Origin: JAHWKI01 sp035513575
GTDB taxonomy: Bacteria; Gemmatimonadota; Gemmatimonadetes; Longimicrobiales; RSA9
DNA: 64,000 nt
Assembly (NCBI GenBank): GCA_035513575.1
Contig: DATKBW010000034.1
Span: forward strand, 38,237 to 102,236
Direction of reading: 5' to 3'
Below the pieces are notes generated by a model, which saw nothing but the letters and a program-made list of their open reading frames with translations, had not been told where the DNA came from and made no database searches. The number at the start of each line of letters is the position of its first letter. Position 1 is the first letter of the stretch. Below, piece after piece: positions 35,170 through 43,633 of the stretch. A program made the position numbers and the translations under genes.

Positions 35170-36372
35170 TCACTCCGGCTTCATCAAGGCATACACCCGG
35201 ACGTACGCGACGTCCGCCTCATCCCGCCAGGTCCCCAGCACGAAGTCGGGACCGATCTGGCGGATCTCGAAGCGGGGTGGCGTCTCCACGGCCCCCAGCC
35301 AGGCGCCGCCGGGATCGATGATGTCCCAGATGGGCCCGGCCTCCCACGGGGCCCGGTAGCGCTCGAGCCAGACGTTCTGCTCCGCATCGACCACGGCCGC
35401 CTGGTAACGCGGCATCCGCTCGGCCTGCGGGGCCTCCGCCAGGAAGGTCTCGTCTCGCCGCCGCGCGTTGTCGGTCCGGGCGGAGGCGAGGAGGTGGGAG
35501 CGGAGTGCGGCCCGGTCTTCGTCCGTGACCTGGCGCGCCGGGACTTCCCAGCGGCTGACCCGCTCCAGCCCGCCCTCTTCGCCGTACACGCGGAGATCGG
35601 CGTCGACCCCGGTGCCGACGTGGAAGTGGTCGCGGCCCGCGGCCCAGACCGGGCCGCCGGCGAAGGGCACGTACGGGAAGGAGTACCTTCCCCCGGCGGC
35701 GAGTCCCCACCGCTCCGCGCCGGGAAGCGCGACGACCTCCCGGACGAACGCGCCATCCGGGCGGAACGCGTAGAACCGCAGCGTATCCCGGATTACCGTC
35801 CCCGCGTCCGCCGGCCCGAAGCCGCGCGAGCCGCTCGCTCCGAGGATCGCGCCTCCGGCAAGGAGCCCCAGCGCGTGGGCCATGCGCTCGCCGGCCATCC
35901 CCATGCGGATCGTGCGCGCGTAGGCGCCGTCGGGGTCCAGGATCGTGATCCCGGCCAGGTCGGTGACCGCGAGCGTGTCCCCGGCGAGCACGGCGAGGGC
36001 GCTCATGAAACGGTACTCTCCGGGGCCGTCCCCCGCACGCCCCACGGCCCCGAGGAAGCGCGCCTCCGCATCGAAGAAGCGGAGCTGGTTCGAGGCCGCA
36101 TCGGCCACGACGATCCTCCCATCGCTCAGCCGCTTCGCTCCCGCGATACCGTGAAACAGGTACGCCTCCTCCCCTTCCCGGCGGCCGATCGTCAGCGCCG
36201 GCTCCCCCAGCCGCCACGCGTCCTCCGCCCCCCATCGGGATCCGGAGCTCTCCACGATGCGGACCCCCGCGCTGTCCCGGGCGACGACCTCCCGGCCTGC
36301 TCCGTCCGCTCCGCAGGCCAGGAGCGGAACCGCGGCAACGAGGGCGAGGAACGCGCACCCGCGCGCGGTCAT
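35170..36372 (-). CDS. Six-bladed beta-propeller lipoprotein (second of two)
   Basis: 400 residues, signal with lipobox PLLACG (Cys about 20). NHL/6-bladed propeller blades are visible: GRIVVADAASNQLRFFD, AVGRAGDGPGEYRFMSAL, DTLAVTDLAGITILDPDG. The AVGRxGDGPGEY pattern is characteristic of the 6-bladed propeller lipoproteins that are numerous in Gemmatimonadota and Bacteroidota. The C-terminal half is more divergent (VDAEQNVWLERY, PGGAWLGAVETPPRFEI). Its start ATG overlaps the stop of the preceding propeller gene by ATGA. Ligand unknown. Confidence 0.82.
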   Translation of the reverse strand: MTARGCAFLALVAAVPLLACGADGAGREVVARDSAGVRIVESSGSRWGAEDAWRLGEPALTIGRREGEEAYLFHGIAGAKRLSDGRIVVADAASNQLRFFDAEARFLGAVGRAGDGPGEYRFMSALAVLAGDTLAVTDLAGITILDPDGAYARTIRMGMAGERMAHALGLLAGGAILGASGSRGFGPADAGTVIRDTLRFYAFRPDGAFVREVVALPGAERWGLAAGGRYSFPYVPFAGGPVWAAGRDHFHVGTGVDADLRVYGEEGGLERVSRWEVPARQVTDEDRAALRSHLLASARTDNARRRDETFLAEAPQAERMPRYQAAVVDAEQNVWLERYRAPWEAGPIWDIIDPGGAWLGAVETPPRFEIRQIGPDFVLGTWRDEADVAYVRVYALMKPE

Positions 36373-37610
36373 TCCCGTCCTCCCGCCCCCGAGCCACCCG
36401 GCTTCACGACGCGCCCCCGCACGACGTACTGCACGCCGAGGTCGTCCCGCGTGACGCCATGGAGGATCCCGTCCCGCAGGATCGGCGCGGGCGACTGGGA
36501 CAGGGCGAACGGCAGGGTCACCTTGCCGAGGAACCGACCCCCGGGATCAAAGACGTCGTGGGCCGACCCGGAGTTCCCGGGAGCGGTTACCCGCTCCACC
36601 CAGAGGTGGCCCTCGTCGTCTTCGAAGAACGTCGTGGCGGCGGGCTTGGTCGGCGGCAGCTTCGACAGGTCGATCCGCCCACCCTGACGCGTGAACCATT
36701 CCAGCTCGCGGCGCGCCTCCGCACGGTCGGACGGCGTCACCGGCAGCGGGGTGTAATCCCGGGTGATCGTACGGAGGGTGTCCCCGGCCGCGTTCAGCTC
36801 GAACAGCCGGTACTCGTCGGTGAGCATACCCAGGATGGTCCCGCGCTCCGTCAGCCGCCAGGTCAGCCCGCCCTGGAAGGGGATCCCCGCGACCATTCGC
36901 CCGCCCCCACTCGACCGGTGCTCGAACCGGCCCCGCGCGACCGGGTCGTCGGGCACGTCCAGCGTGTCCAGCGGGACCAACGCCGCATCGTGACGGACCA
37001 GCGCCAGCCGGAACTCCCCGTCGGGCCGCCGGAAGAAGGGGGCGTAGTAGTGGCCTTCCGCATCGAAGCCGCCCGGCCAGGGCATGATCACGAAGCCGCC
37101 CGCGGCCGGTCGCGCGCCCAGGTGCTCCCCGGCGGTGTCGAACCGCGAGACCCTGTTGTTCTGCGGGTCCATCACCCACATGTGCCCGTCCGGCCCCTGC
37201 TCCACGTGGACTCCCTGCGCGAACTCGCCCGGGCCGCCGCCCCGCCGCCCGATGGTGCGGACGTGGGCTCCCGAGGCGTCGAAAACCCGCAGCTCCTGCG
37301 ACTGGCCGTCGAAGACCCACAGCCGACCCCCACCGTCCACCTCGAGGGCGACGATGCGCCCGAACATGTCGGGGCCGGTCCCTTCCACCCGCCCCAGCCG
37401 GAGCTCCTCCTCGACCCGCCACCCGCGCCCCTGCGCCCAGACGGGCTCCGCCGTATTCCGCACCACGACCTGTCCCGATGGCAGGGTGTCCGTCGTGCCG
37501 GCCCACCCGTCCGCGGCGCGTTCGGGGGAGCCGCAGCCGGCCAGAGCCAGGGCGGTCCCGGCCAGGGACGAGACACGACGAAGGCGGTTCCTCAGCGGGT
37601 CGAGTCGCAT
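36369..37610 (-). CDS. Six-bladed beta-propeller lipoprotein (first of two)
   Basis: 413 residues from the ATG at 37610, preceded by GGGGAG; lipobox LALAGC follows a short basic segment. Blades: GGGRLWVFDGQSQELRVFD, TIGRRGGGPGEFAQGVHVE, DGHMWVMDPQNNRVSRFD and the closing DEGHLWVERVTAPGNS. It is paralogous in plan to the following gene (both end with a DP-GG-FLG block), which suggests a tandem duplication. It is the first gene of the six-gene minus-strand run; the promoter should lie in 37611-37744, shared with the divergent 57-aa gene. Confidence 0.82.
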   Translation of the reverse strand: MRLDPLRNRLRRVSSLAGTALALAGCGSPERAADGWAGTTDTLPSGQVVVRNTAEPVWAQGRGWRVEEELRLGRVEGTGPDMFGRIVALEVDGGGRLWVFDGQSQELRVFDASGAHVRTIGRRGGGPGEFAQGVHVEQGPDGHMWVMDPQNNRVSRFDTAGEHLGARPAAGGFVIMPWPGGFDAEGHYYAPFFRRPDGEFRLALVRHDAALVPLDTLDVPDDPVARGRFEHRSSGGGRMVAGIPFQGGLTWRLTERGTILGMLTDEYRLFELNAAGDTLRTITRDYTPLPVTPSDRAEARRELEWFTRQGGRIDLSKLPPTKPAATTFFEDDEGHLWVERVTAPGNSGSAHDVFDPGGRFLGKVTLPFALSQSPAPILRDGILHGVTRDDLGVQYVVRGRVVKPGGSGAGGRE

Positions 37611-37744
37611 GGCTCCCCGTCGCCTCTTCGACATTTCGACCACGACGGACCGTCGCGCGGCGCGGGGGGTATCAAATTCCTCACGACACACCACTACGAA
37701 CGCCCCTGCGTGGTTCGATCCTCTCGTACGGATGGAGATGCCCC

Positions 37745-37918
37745 ATGGCGAAGGTAAAGATTTTCAAGAAGGACGGCACGCCCACCCCCTACTTCTGGTC
37801 CAACCGTGACAGCGGGGACCGGACCGACGTGACGGTGTACAAGCAGAGCGCCGACGGCGTGAAGCGGATGAAGGGCGTCCGCTTCAATGCCGTGACCAAC
37901 CGGATGCGCAGGGATTAG
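37745..37918 (+). CDS. 57-residue Lys/Arg-rich protein
   Basis: ATG at 37745 with ATGGAGATG (GGAG) about 9 nt upstream; third positions fit coding. The sequence begins MAKVKIFKKDGTPTPYFWS and contains DRTDVTVYKQSADGVKRMKG and a C-terminal VRFNAVTNRMRRD. It is strongly basic, with a predicted beta-hairpin, no signal and no Cys. The compact basic beta fold could bind RNA or DNA, but I recognise no family. Its stop codon abuts the stop of the convergent DinB gene with no bases between, and no hairpin separates them. It is divergent from the propeller operon. Confidence 0.65.
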   Translation: MAKVKIFKKDGTPTPYFWSNRDSGDRTDVTVYKQSADGVKRMKGVRFNAVTNRMRRD

Positions 37919-38479
37919 TCACCCCGTCGCCTGCGGCTCCCGGGCGGCGACGCCGGGAGCCGCGTCGCGGCGGCCCCCCGAAGGACCCATTTCCCGGTAA
38001 TACGCGATCAGGTCGGTGACCGGCGGCGTGGCGCCGAGCTGCCGGAGCATCGTGACCACCTGACCGCGATGGTACGTCGAGTGGTTCACCACGTGGCGGA
38101 GCATCTGGTCCATGCGGCTGGTGTAGGGCCTGCCCTCGGTGCTGCGGTACGCCACCTCCCGCACCAGCCCCTCGTCGTCCAGCGAGTCGAGCAACGCGCT
38201 CCGCTCCGTTTCGATCTCCTCCCATTTCGACCCGACCGCCCCGAGCGAAGACAGGTCCCAGTCGGCGGGCGTCCCCGGCGGCGACTCCCCGGCCCAGCGG
38301 CGCAACCAGATCCAGTCGCCGGCGATGGTGTGGGCGAGTGTGGCGAGCACCGACGGGAAGGACGAGCCCAGGTCGCGGCCCAGGGCCGCCTCGGTGAGGC
38401 CGCTGGCGGCCTCCAGGATGCGCCGATTCGCCCACCGGTTGTAGCGGTAAAGCTGCCGGATCTCCTCCGCGCGCGTCAT
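37919..38479 (-). CDS. DinB-family protein
   Basis: About 186 residues from the ATG at 38479, which has an ideal ribosome site (GGAGGG 7 nt upstream). The four-helix DinB fold shows in LYRYNRWANRRILEAASGL, LATLAHTIAGDWIWLRRW (metal-binding His) and MLRHVVNHSTYHRGQVVTML (the HxxYHRGQ ligand motif). DinB/YfiT proteins are metal-binding, and some are thiol-dependent transferases in actinobacteria; the function here is unknown. The frame stays open upstream into a truncated VOC gene, so a longer fusion is possible, but the SD supports independent translation. Confidence 0.82.
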   Translation of the reverse strand: MTRAEEIRQLYRYNRWANRRILEAASGLTEAALGRDLGSSFPSVLATLAHTIAGDWIWLRRWAGESPPGTPADWDLSSLGAVGSKWEEIETERSALLDSLDDEGLVREVAYRSTEGRPYTSRMDQMLRHVVNHSTYHRGQVVTMLRQLGATPPVTDLIAYYREMGPSGGRRDAAPGVAAREPQATG

Positions 38480-38779
38480 TCGAGGCCCTCCGTGATCGAG
38501 AGTACGTTCCCGTCCGAACCGGTCGAGGGGGATCCCGCGCTTTCCGAGCTCCGCCACCGCCTCGCCGAGGTCGTCCACCTCCCACCCGAAGATGGTGTAC
38601 GGCGCGGGCTGGTGCGCGGGCACGCGCGTGAGCCGGACCGGTGTCCCGCCGGCGTCGAAGGTGAGTGCGAACTCGTCCTCCGCCATCAACTCCAGCCCGA
38701 GCATCTCCTCGTAGAACGGCCGGGAGCGCGCCGGGTCGCGGCACGGGACGAACGCGATGGGGGTGCCTTCGGCGATCAC
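38480..38779 (-). pseudogene. VOC/glyoxalase-like domain missing its C-terminal part, in frame with DinB
   Basis: Starts at ATG 38779 and reads as a good VOC domain for about 90 residues: IAFVPCRDPARSRPFYEEMLGLEL, FALTFDAGGTPVRLTRV, YTIFGWEVDDLGEAVAEL and GIPLDRFGRE. The usual ending (a strand with the last metal-ligand Glu, then DPDGN-type turn) is absent. Sequence passes at once into the DinB ribosome site and start. This looks like a deletion that removed the 3' end of an upstream VOC gene and left it fused in frame. A working fusion cannot be excluded, but the half-site of the VOC barrel is incomplete. Confidence 0.65.
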
Positions 38780-38926
38780 GGGGTCTCCGGGTGCGGTCCG
38801 TCCGTGGCTCGTGGGGTGGTAGGATGCCGCTGCTCGGGGGCCGGGACAAGGATCGGATCACTTGCCGCGCTGGCGCCGCCGCGCTGGCGCCTGGCGCTTT
38901 CACCGCAGGCGCGTACTTCTTCCGGG

Positions 38927-39802
38927 ATGTTCACCTGTCCCATCTGCGACCGCCCCCTGTCGCTCGAAGGCCGCTCATACCGTTGCGAGGCCGGCCACGC
39001 CTTCGACCGCGCCCGGGAGGGATACGTGGACCTCCTGCCGGTGGGACACGGCCGGTCGGGGATCACGGGGGACACCGCCGCCATGGCGCGGGCGCGGCAG
39101 CGCTTCCTCGCCCGGGGGCATTACGGCCGGCTCGTGGACCGGATCGTCGCGCTCGTCCTCGAGCACGCCGGCGGCCGGCGGGCGGCGACGCCCGGGGACC
39201 GGGGGCGCTTCGTCGTGGCGGAGGCCGGGTGCGGCAGCGGGCATTACATAGGCGCCGTGGCGGACGCGCTCGGGGAGGCCGCGTGCTTCGGCTTCGATGT
39301 CTCCAGGGATGCGCTGCGCCTCGCCGCGCGGGCCCGTCCCGCGGTTCGCTTCGCCGTCAATGACGTCAGGCACCGCGTCTGCCTTCCCGCCAACTCCACG
39401 GACGTCCTGCTGGATGTGTTCGCCCCCCGCAACGTCGCCGAATTCGCCCGGGTGCTCCGGCCCGACGGCCTCCTCCTGGTGGTGGTCCCGGGCGAGCGCC
39501 ACCTGGCGGAGCTCCGGGGCCGCCTGCCCCTGCTGGGCATCGAGCCCGAGAAGCGGGAGCGCACGCTCGCGCAGCTGGCCCCGCAGCTGGAGCCGGCGTG
39601 GGAGGAGGCGCTGGAATGGGAGGCGCATCTGGCCGGCGACGACGTCGCCGACCTGGTGCGGATGTCGCCGAGCGCCTTCCACCTCGATCACGCAGGCATC
39701 GACACGGCCACGGGCGACGCCCGTGTGACCCTGAGCTTTCTCCTGCTCGGCCTCACGCCGCGCGCCGACCAACCCTTCCGCCCGGACGGGCGTCCGACTT
39801 GA
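38927..39802 (+). CDS. rlmA: RlmA-like 23S rRNA guanine-N1 methyltransferase
   Basis: 291 residues. The N-terminal zinc finger FTCPICDRPLSLEGRSYRC..GHAFD (Cys 4, 7, 20 and His 24) and the following REGYVDLLP with GDTAAMARARQRFLARGHY are diagnostic of RlmA/RrmA. The SAM domain has EAGCGSGHYIG, FGFDVSRDALRLAAR and DVFAPRNVAEFARVLRPDG. It methylates N1 of G745 (RlmA-I) or G748 (RlmA-II) in helix 35 of 23S rRNA; which of the two cannot be told here. Start ATG 38927; upstream frame lacks homology. Confidence 0.85.
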   Translation: MFTCPICDRPLSLEGRSYRCEAGHAFDRAREGYVDLLPVGHGRSGITGDTAAMARARQRFLARGHYGRLVDRIVALVLEHAGGRRAATPGDRGRFVVAEAGCGSGHYIGAVADALGEAACFGFDVSRDALRLAARARPAVRFAVNDVRHRVCLPANSTDVLLDVFAPRNVAEFARVLRPDGLLLVVVPGERHLAELRGRLPLLGIEPEKRERTLAQLAPQLEPAWEEALEWEAHLAGDDVADLVRMSPSAFHLDHAGIDTATGDARVTLSFLLLGLTPRADQPFRPDGRPT

Positions 39803-39872
39803 CGCGCCGGAGCCATGCGCCGTACGTGGTGGGGTTCCGGGCGTCTGCCGCCACATCCTGCACACGGGTTCC

Positions 39873-42371
39873 ATGGCCGACCTCGAGCTCGCGCTGCGCA
39901 CGCTGGTGAAATCGCCGTTCGTCACCCTCATCGCGGTGGTGTCCCTGGCCCTGGGCATCGGGGCGAACGCGGCGATCTTCTCCCTCACCGACCAGATGCT
40001 CCTCCAGGCGCTACCCGTGCGGGACCCGGGCTCGCTGGTGAACCTGGGCGCCCCCGGTCCCAAGGGGGGAGCGCTCTCGTGCAACCAGGCGGGGGACTGC
40101 GAGCAGGTGTTCAGCTATCCCATGTTCCGCGACCTGGAGCGGCAGCAGACCTCCTTCACCGGCCTGGCGGCCCACCGCGCCTTCGGCGCGAACCTCGCCC
40201 TGGGAGACCAAACGGTGGACGGCGAGGGGATGCTCGTCTCGGGGTCGTACTTCCCGGTCCTCGGCGTACGACCTGCCCTCGGGCGCCTCTTCGGCCCCGG
40301 CGATGACCAGGCCGTCGGCGAGCACCCGGTGGCGATCCTGGCCTACCGGTTCTGGGAGAACCAGCTCGGCTCGGACCCGGACGTGCTCAACTCGGCCATC
40401 GTCGTGAACGGGCGCACCATGACCGTCGTGGGCGTGGCGCCCCGTGGCTTCCGGGGCACCACCCTCGGCGCGCGCCCCGACGTCTTCGTGCCCCTCACCA
40501 TGCGCGGCGCGATCGAGCCCGGGTTCGACGCCTTCGAGAACCGCCGGAGCTACTGGGCCTACGTCTTCGGCCGGCTCGAGCCGGGCGTGGCAATGGATCA
40601 GGCCGCGACCGCCATGAACACCCTCTACAGCGGCATCGTCAACGAGGTGGAGGTCCCGCTGTACGAGGGGCTGAGCGAGCAGACCATGGCGCGCTTCCGC
40701 GCGAAGCAGCTCACTTTCGAGGAAGGTTGGCGCGGCCAGAGCTCCGTCCACGAGGAGGCGAGGATCCCCCTGATCCTGCTCTTCGCCATCACGGGGATCG
40801 TCCTGCTCATCGCCTGCGCCAACATCGCCAACCTGCTGCTCGCCCGCGGCGCGGGCCGCACCCAGGAGATGGCGATCCGGGGCTCCCTCGGCGCCAGCCG
40901 GCGGCAGCTCCTCCGCCAGCTCCTCACGGAGTCTCTCCTCCTCGCTCTCCTGGGCGGCGCCGCCAGCCTGCTGGTGGCCCGTTGGACCCTCGGCGTGATC
41001 GGCGCCATCCTGCCGGCCGAGGCCGGCTCGACCCTCGCCCTCGAGCTGCGGCCCGGCATCATCCTGTTCGCCGCGGCGGTCTCCATCGGGACCGGGATCC
41101 TCTTCGGCCTCTACCCGGCGATCCACGCCACCCGCGCCGACCTGGCGACGATCATGAAGAACGCCAGTGGCCAGCCGTCCGGCTCACGGGGTGCCGCCCG
41201 CTTCCGGACGTCGCTGGTGACCGCCCAGATCGCCCTTTCCATGGCGCTCCTGGTGGCCGCCGGGCTGTTCACCCGCAGCCTCACCAACGTCAGCCGGGTG
41301 GAACTGGGGCTCCGGGCGGACAACATGATCACGTTCGGCATCTCCCCCGAGCTGAACGGCTACGAGCCGGCGCGTGCGCACATCCTGTTCGGCCGCGTCG
41401 AGGAGGAGCTCGCCGCGGTGCCGGGCGTCACCGGGGTCACCGCCTCCTACATCCCCATCCTCGCCGGCAGCAACTGGGCGAACGACGTGTCCGTGGAAGG
41501 GTTCGAGTCCGGCCCCGACGTCGATGACAACGCCCGCTTCAACGCCGTCGGGACCGGCTACTTCCGGACCATGGGGATCCCGTTGATCGCGGGGCGCGAG
41601 TTCACCACTGCCGACGGCGCGGGCGCTGCCGGGGTGGCGATCGTGAACGAGTCATTCACGCGCAAGTTCGGCCTCGACACACGCAGGGCCGTGGGCGCCC
41701 TCATGGCCGTCGGGGACACGGACGAGCTGGACATGCAGATCGTCGGGGTTGTGCAGGACGCCAAGTACTCCAGCGTCAAGGACGACATCCCGGCCATGTA
41801 CTTCAGCCCATACCGGCAGAACGAGTCGCTGGGGAGCATGAACTTCTACGTCCGCACGGCGGGCGAACCGCGCACGGTGGTCAGGGCGATCCCCGGCGTC
41901 ATCAAGGGGCTCGACGCCAACCTGCCGGTGCAGGACCTGAAAACGCTCCGGCAGCAGGCCCGGGAGAACGTGTTCCTCGACCGCATGATCAGCTCCCTCG
42001 CGGCCGCGTTCGCCATCCTGGCCACGCTCCTCGCCGCCATCGGGCTCTACGGCGTGCTGGCCTATACGGTCGCCCAGCGCACGCGCGAGATCGGACTGCG
42101 CATGGCCCTCGGAGCCGAAAGCGCCATCGTCCGGACCATGGTCCTCCGCCAGGTCGCCCGCATGCTGGTCAGCGGCGGAGTTGTCGGGATCATCGCCGCG
42201 CTCGCCCTCGGCCGCGCCACCGCTTCGCTGCTCTACGGCGTCGGCGGCAGCGACCCGCTCGCGCTGGCCGGCGCCGTGATCCTGCTGGGTCTCGTCGCGC
42301 TCGGGGCCGCGTACCTTCCCGCCCTGCGGGCGTCCCGCGTCGACCCGATGCAGGCGCTCCGCTACGAGTAA
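39873..42371 (+). CDS. ADOP-like ABC permease without linked PadR
   Basis: 832 residues built as two MacB-PCD/FtsX halves. It starts MADLELALRTLVKSPFVTLI and goes straight into the first TM with LGIGANAAIFSLTDQMLL. FtsX part 1 is around 300-420 (ANIANLLLARGAGRTQEMAIRG), PCD 2 near 490-680, and FtsX part 2 ends with REIGLRMALGAESAIVRTMV and the PALRASRVDPMQALRYE tail. It lacks the extra N-terminal cytosolic segment seen in the other two ADOP proteins and has no PadR gene or ATPase nearby. Substrate unknown. 70 bp after rlmA, possibly from its own promoter. Confidence 0.88.
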   Translation: MADLELALRTLVKSPFVTLIAVVSLALGIGANAAIFSLTDQMLLQALPVRDPGSLVNLGAPGPKGGALSCNQAGDCEQVFSYPMFRDLERQQTSFTGLAAHRAFGANLALGDQTVDGEGMLVSGSYFPVLGVRPALGRLFGPGDDQAVGEHPVAILAYRFWENQLGSDPDVLNSAIVVNGRTMTVVGVAPRGFRGTTLGARPDVFVPLTMRGAIEPGFDAFENRRSYWAYVFGRLEPGVAMDQAATAMNTLYSGIVNEVEVPLYEGLSEQTMARFRAKQLTFEEGWRGQSSVHEEARIPLILLFAITGIVLLIACANIANLLLARGAGRTQEMAIRGSLGASRRQLLRQLLTESLLLALLGGAASLLVARWTLGVIGAILPAEAGSTLALELRPGIILFAAAVSIGTGILFGLYPAIHATRADLATIMKNASGQPSGSRGAARFRTSLVTAQIALSMALLVAAGLFTRSLTNVSRVELGLRADNMITFGISPELNGYEPARAHILFGRVEEELAAVPGVTGVTASYIPILAGSNWANDVSVEGFESGPDVDDNARFNAVGTGYFRTMGIPLIAGREFTTADGAGAAGVAIVNESFTRKFGLDTRRAVGALMAVGDTDELDMQIVGVVQDAKYSSVKDDIPAMYFSPYRQNESLGSMNFYVRTAGEPRTVVRAIPGVIKGLDANLPVQDLKTLRQQARENVFLDRMISSLAAAFAILATLLAAIGLYGVLAYTVAQRTREIGLRMALGAESAIVRTMVLRQVARMLVSGGVVGIIAALALGRATASLLYGVGGSDPLALAGAVILLGLVALGAAYLPALRASRVDPMQALRYE

Positions 42372-42389
42372 CAGGCCGCCAGGCAGCCA

Positions 42390-42409
42390 GGCGGGGGCCC
42401 GCCCCCGCC
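42390..42409. terminator. GC-rich hairpin between convergent genes
   Basis: Perfect 8-bp stem GGCGGGGG / CCCCCGCC with a 4-nt loop in the 94-bp gap between the permease and the minus-strand TonB-plug-like gene. No T tract. Confidence 0.5.
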
Positions 42410-42465
42410 AGCCTCTGCTCGCCGACGACGGATCCGGCCGGGTCGATCCGCGCGGCCTGCCGGAT

Positions 42466-42855
42466 TTACCGCATGGAGACGAGGATCGCTCCGCCATTCG
42501 CCCGGCCGCCGTACTTGAGCGTGGCCCGCCGCGAATCCAGGTACTGGATCTCCTCTACGTCGCTCGCCCGCACCGAGTGCAGGTAGCCGAGGCCGTAGAA
42601 CTGCCCCTCGTCAACCACCACCAGGAGCTGTGTCTGACCGCGGAAGGAAACCTGGCCGCGGCGCTGCAGCCACCGCGGCTTCAGCTTCTGCACCGCCTGG
42701 TAGGCGGTCTGGCTCGAAAGCTCCGCGAGCTGCTGGCCCGTGATCACGTTCCTCGACGTCACCGCGCCGCCGTCCCCGCTGCCCCCGGTGGACGCACAGG
42801 CACCAGCGGCCGCCACCGCAAGAACGAGTGGCAGCATCAGGCGTGTCAGTCTCAT
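42466..42855 (-). CDS. Small lipoprotein with a TonB-receptor-plug-like domain
   Basis: 129 residues from ATG 42855 (GGGAGAAGG upstream). Signal and lipobox AAAGAC, then a short domain resembling the plug of TonB-dependent receptors without a barrel: ITGQQLAELSSQTAYQAVQKL, LLVVVDEGQFYGLGYLHSV, ASDVEEIQYLDSRRATLKYG and a final NGGAILVSMR. This DV-x-x-I-x-YLD...ANG-x-I-x-V pattern matches plug domains. Such free-standing plug lipoproteins are common in Gemmatimonadota; their role is unknown. Confidence 0.78.
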   Translation of the reverse strand: MRLTRLMLPLVLAVAAAGACASTGGSGDGGAVTSRNVITGQQLAELSSQTAYQAVQKLKPRWLQRRGQVSFRGQTQLLVVVDEGQFYGLGYLHSVRASDVEEIQYLDSRRATLKYGGRANGGAILVSMR

Positions 42856-43072
42856 TGCCTTCTCCCTGAAATGGATGCATGCGGAGGGGGTTCTGCTCCT
42901 AATCATGGGGATCCCGCCAGTCGGCAACAACCCCCTGGAAGGCCCGCGCTCACCCCCTCGTCAGCCGTGTCCTTTCGTCCGCACTGGCCCACCGGCGCAC
43001 CCTGGCGGTGTGGGATCTGCGGGATAAAGGAAGCGCAGGGCAGCATTCGACTCTCAGGAAAGGATGATCATC

Positions 43073-43543
43073 ATGACGGATCGAAAGCATCTCAGCGATG
43101 ACGCCCGCGACGAGAACCCGGGCGTCGGCGAGCAGGTCGGGGAGGGCGTCGGGGGTATCGGCGGCGCGCTGGCGGGCGCCGGGCTCGGATCGGCCGCGGG
43201 TCCCATCGGCACGATCATCGGCGGGATCGCCGGGGCCGCGGGCGGCTGGTGGGCCGGAGAGAAGGTCGGCCGCGCGGGGGAGGACATGGGCGAGCACGAG
43301 GACCATTACCGTGAGCATTACCGCGCAAACCGCCGTGACGAGCTGGATTACGAGCAGGCGCGGGTGGGCTACGGCGTCGGCCACATCGCCGGGCGGCATC
43401 CGGAGTACAGGGGCCGCGATTTCGACGAGGTGGAGCCATCGCTGCGGGAGAACTGGCGCAGCGACCGCCACGACTACGACGCGCTGCGGCCCTACGTCCG
43501 TGAGGGGTATACCCGCACCTCGAAGGGGGACCCTCTCTCCTGA
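43073..43543 (+). CDS. Glycine-zipper domain protein
   Basis: 156 residues from ATG 43073, which has AGGAAAGG 9 nt upstream; the ATG at 43064 lies too close to that site. A Gly-rich membrane-active segment (GEGVGGIGGALAGAGLGS, then GTIIGGIAGAAGGWWAGEKVG, about residues 20-62) is followed by a hydrophilic, strongly charged part with YREHYRANRRDELDYEQAR and a repeated Y/H/D/R-rich pattern (GRDFDEVEPSLRENW). The hydrophilic part resembles the stress-related domain found in YMGG/YtxH-type and general-stress proteins. Possible envelope stress role (inference). Confidence 0.75.
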   Translation: MTDRKHLSDDARDENPGVGEQVGEGVGGIGGALAGAGLGSAAGPIGTIIGGIAGAAGGWWAGEKVGRAGEDMGEHEDHYREHYRANRRDELDYEQARVGYGVGHIAGRHPEYRGRDFDEVEPSLRENWRSDRHDYDALRPYVREGYTRTSKGDPLS

Positions 43544-43570
43544 GGAAGGAACGCGCGGGACACTAGGAAT

Positions 43571-43604
43571 GAAGAGAGCCCCGGCTGCCGCCGGGGCTCT
43601 CTTC
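43571..43604. terminator. Bidirectional terminator hairpin
   Basis: A perfect 15-bp stem, GAAGAGAGCCCCGGC (43571-43585) with its complement at 43590-43604, and a 4-nt loop TGCC. It lies between the plus-strand glycine-zipper gene and the minus-strand DUF4382 gene and serves both; there is no T run. Confidence 0.75.
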
Positions 43605-43633
43605 CGTTCATCCGGCCCGAGGGCGTCGCCGAT

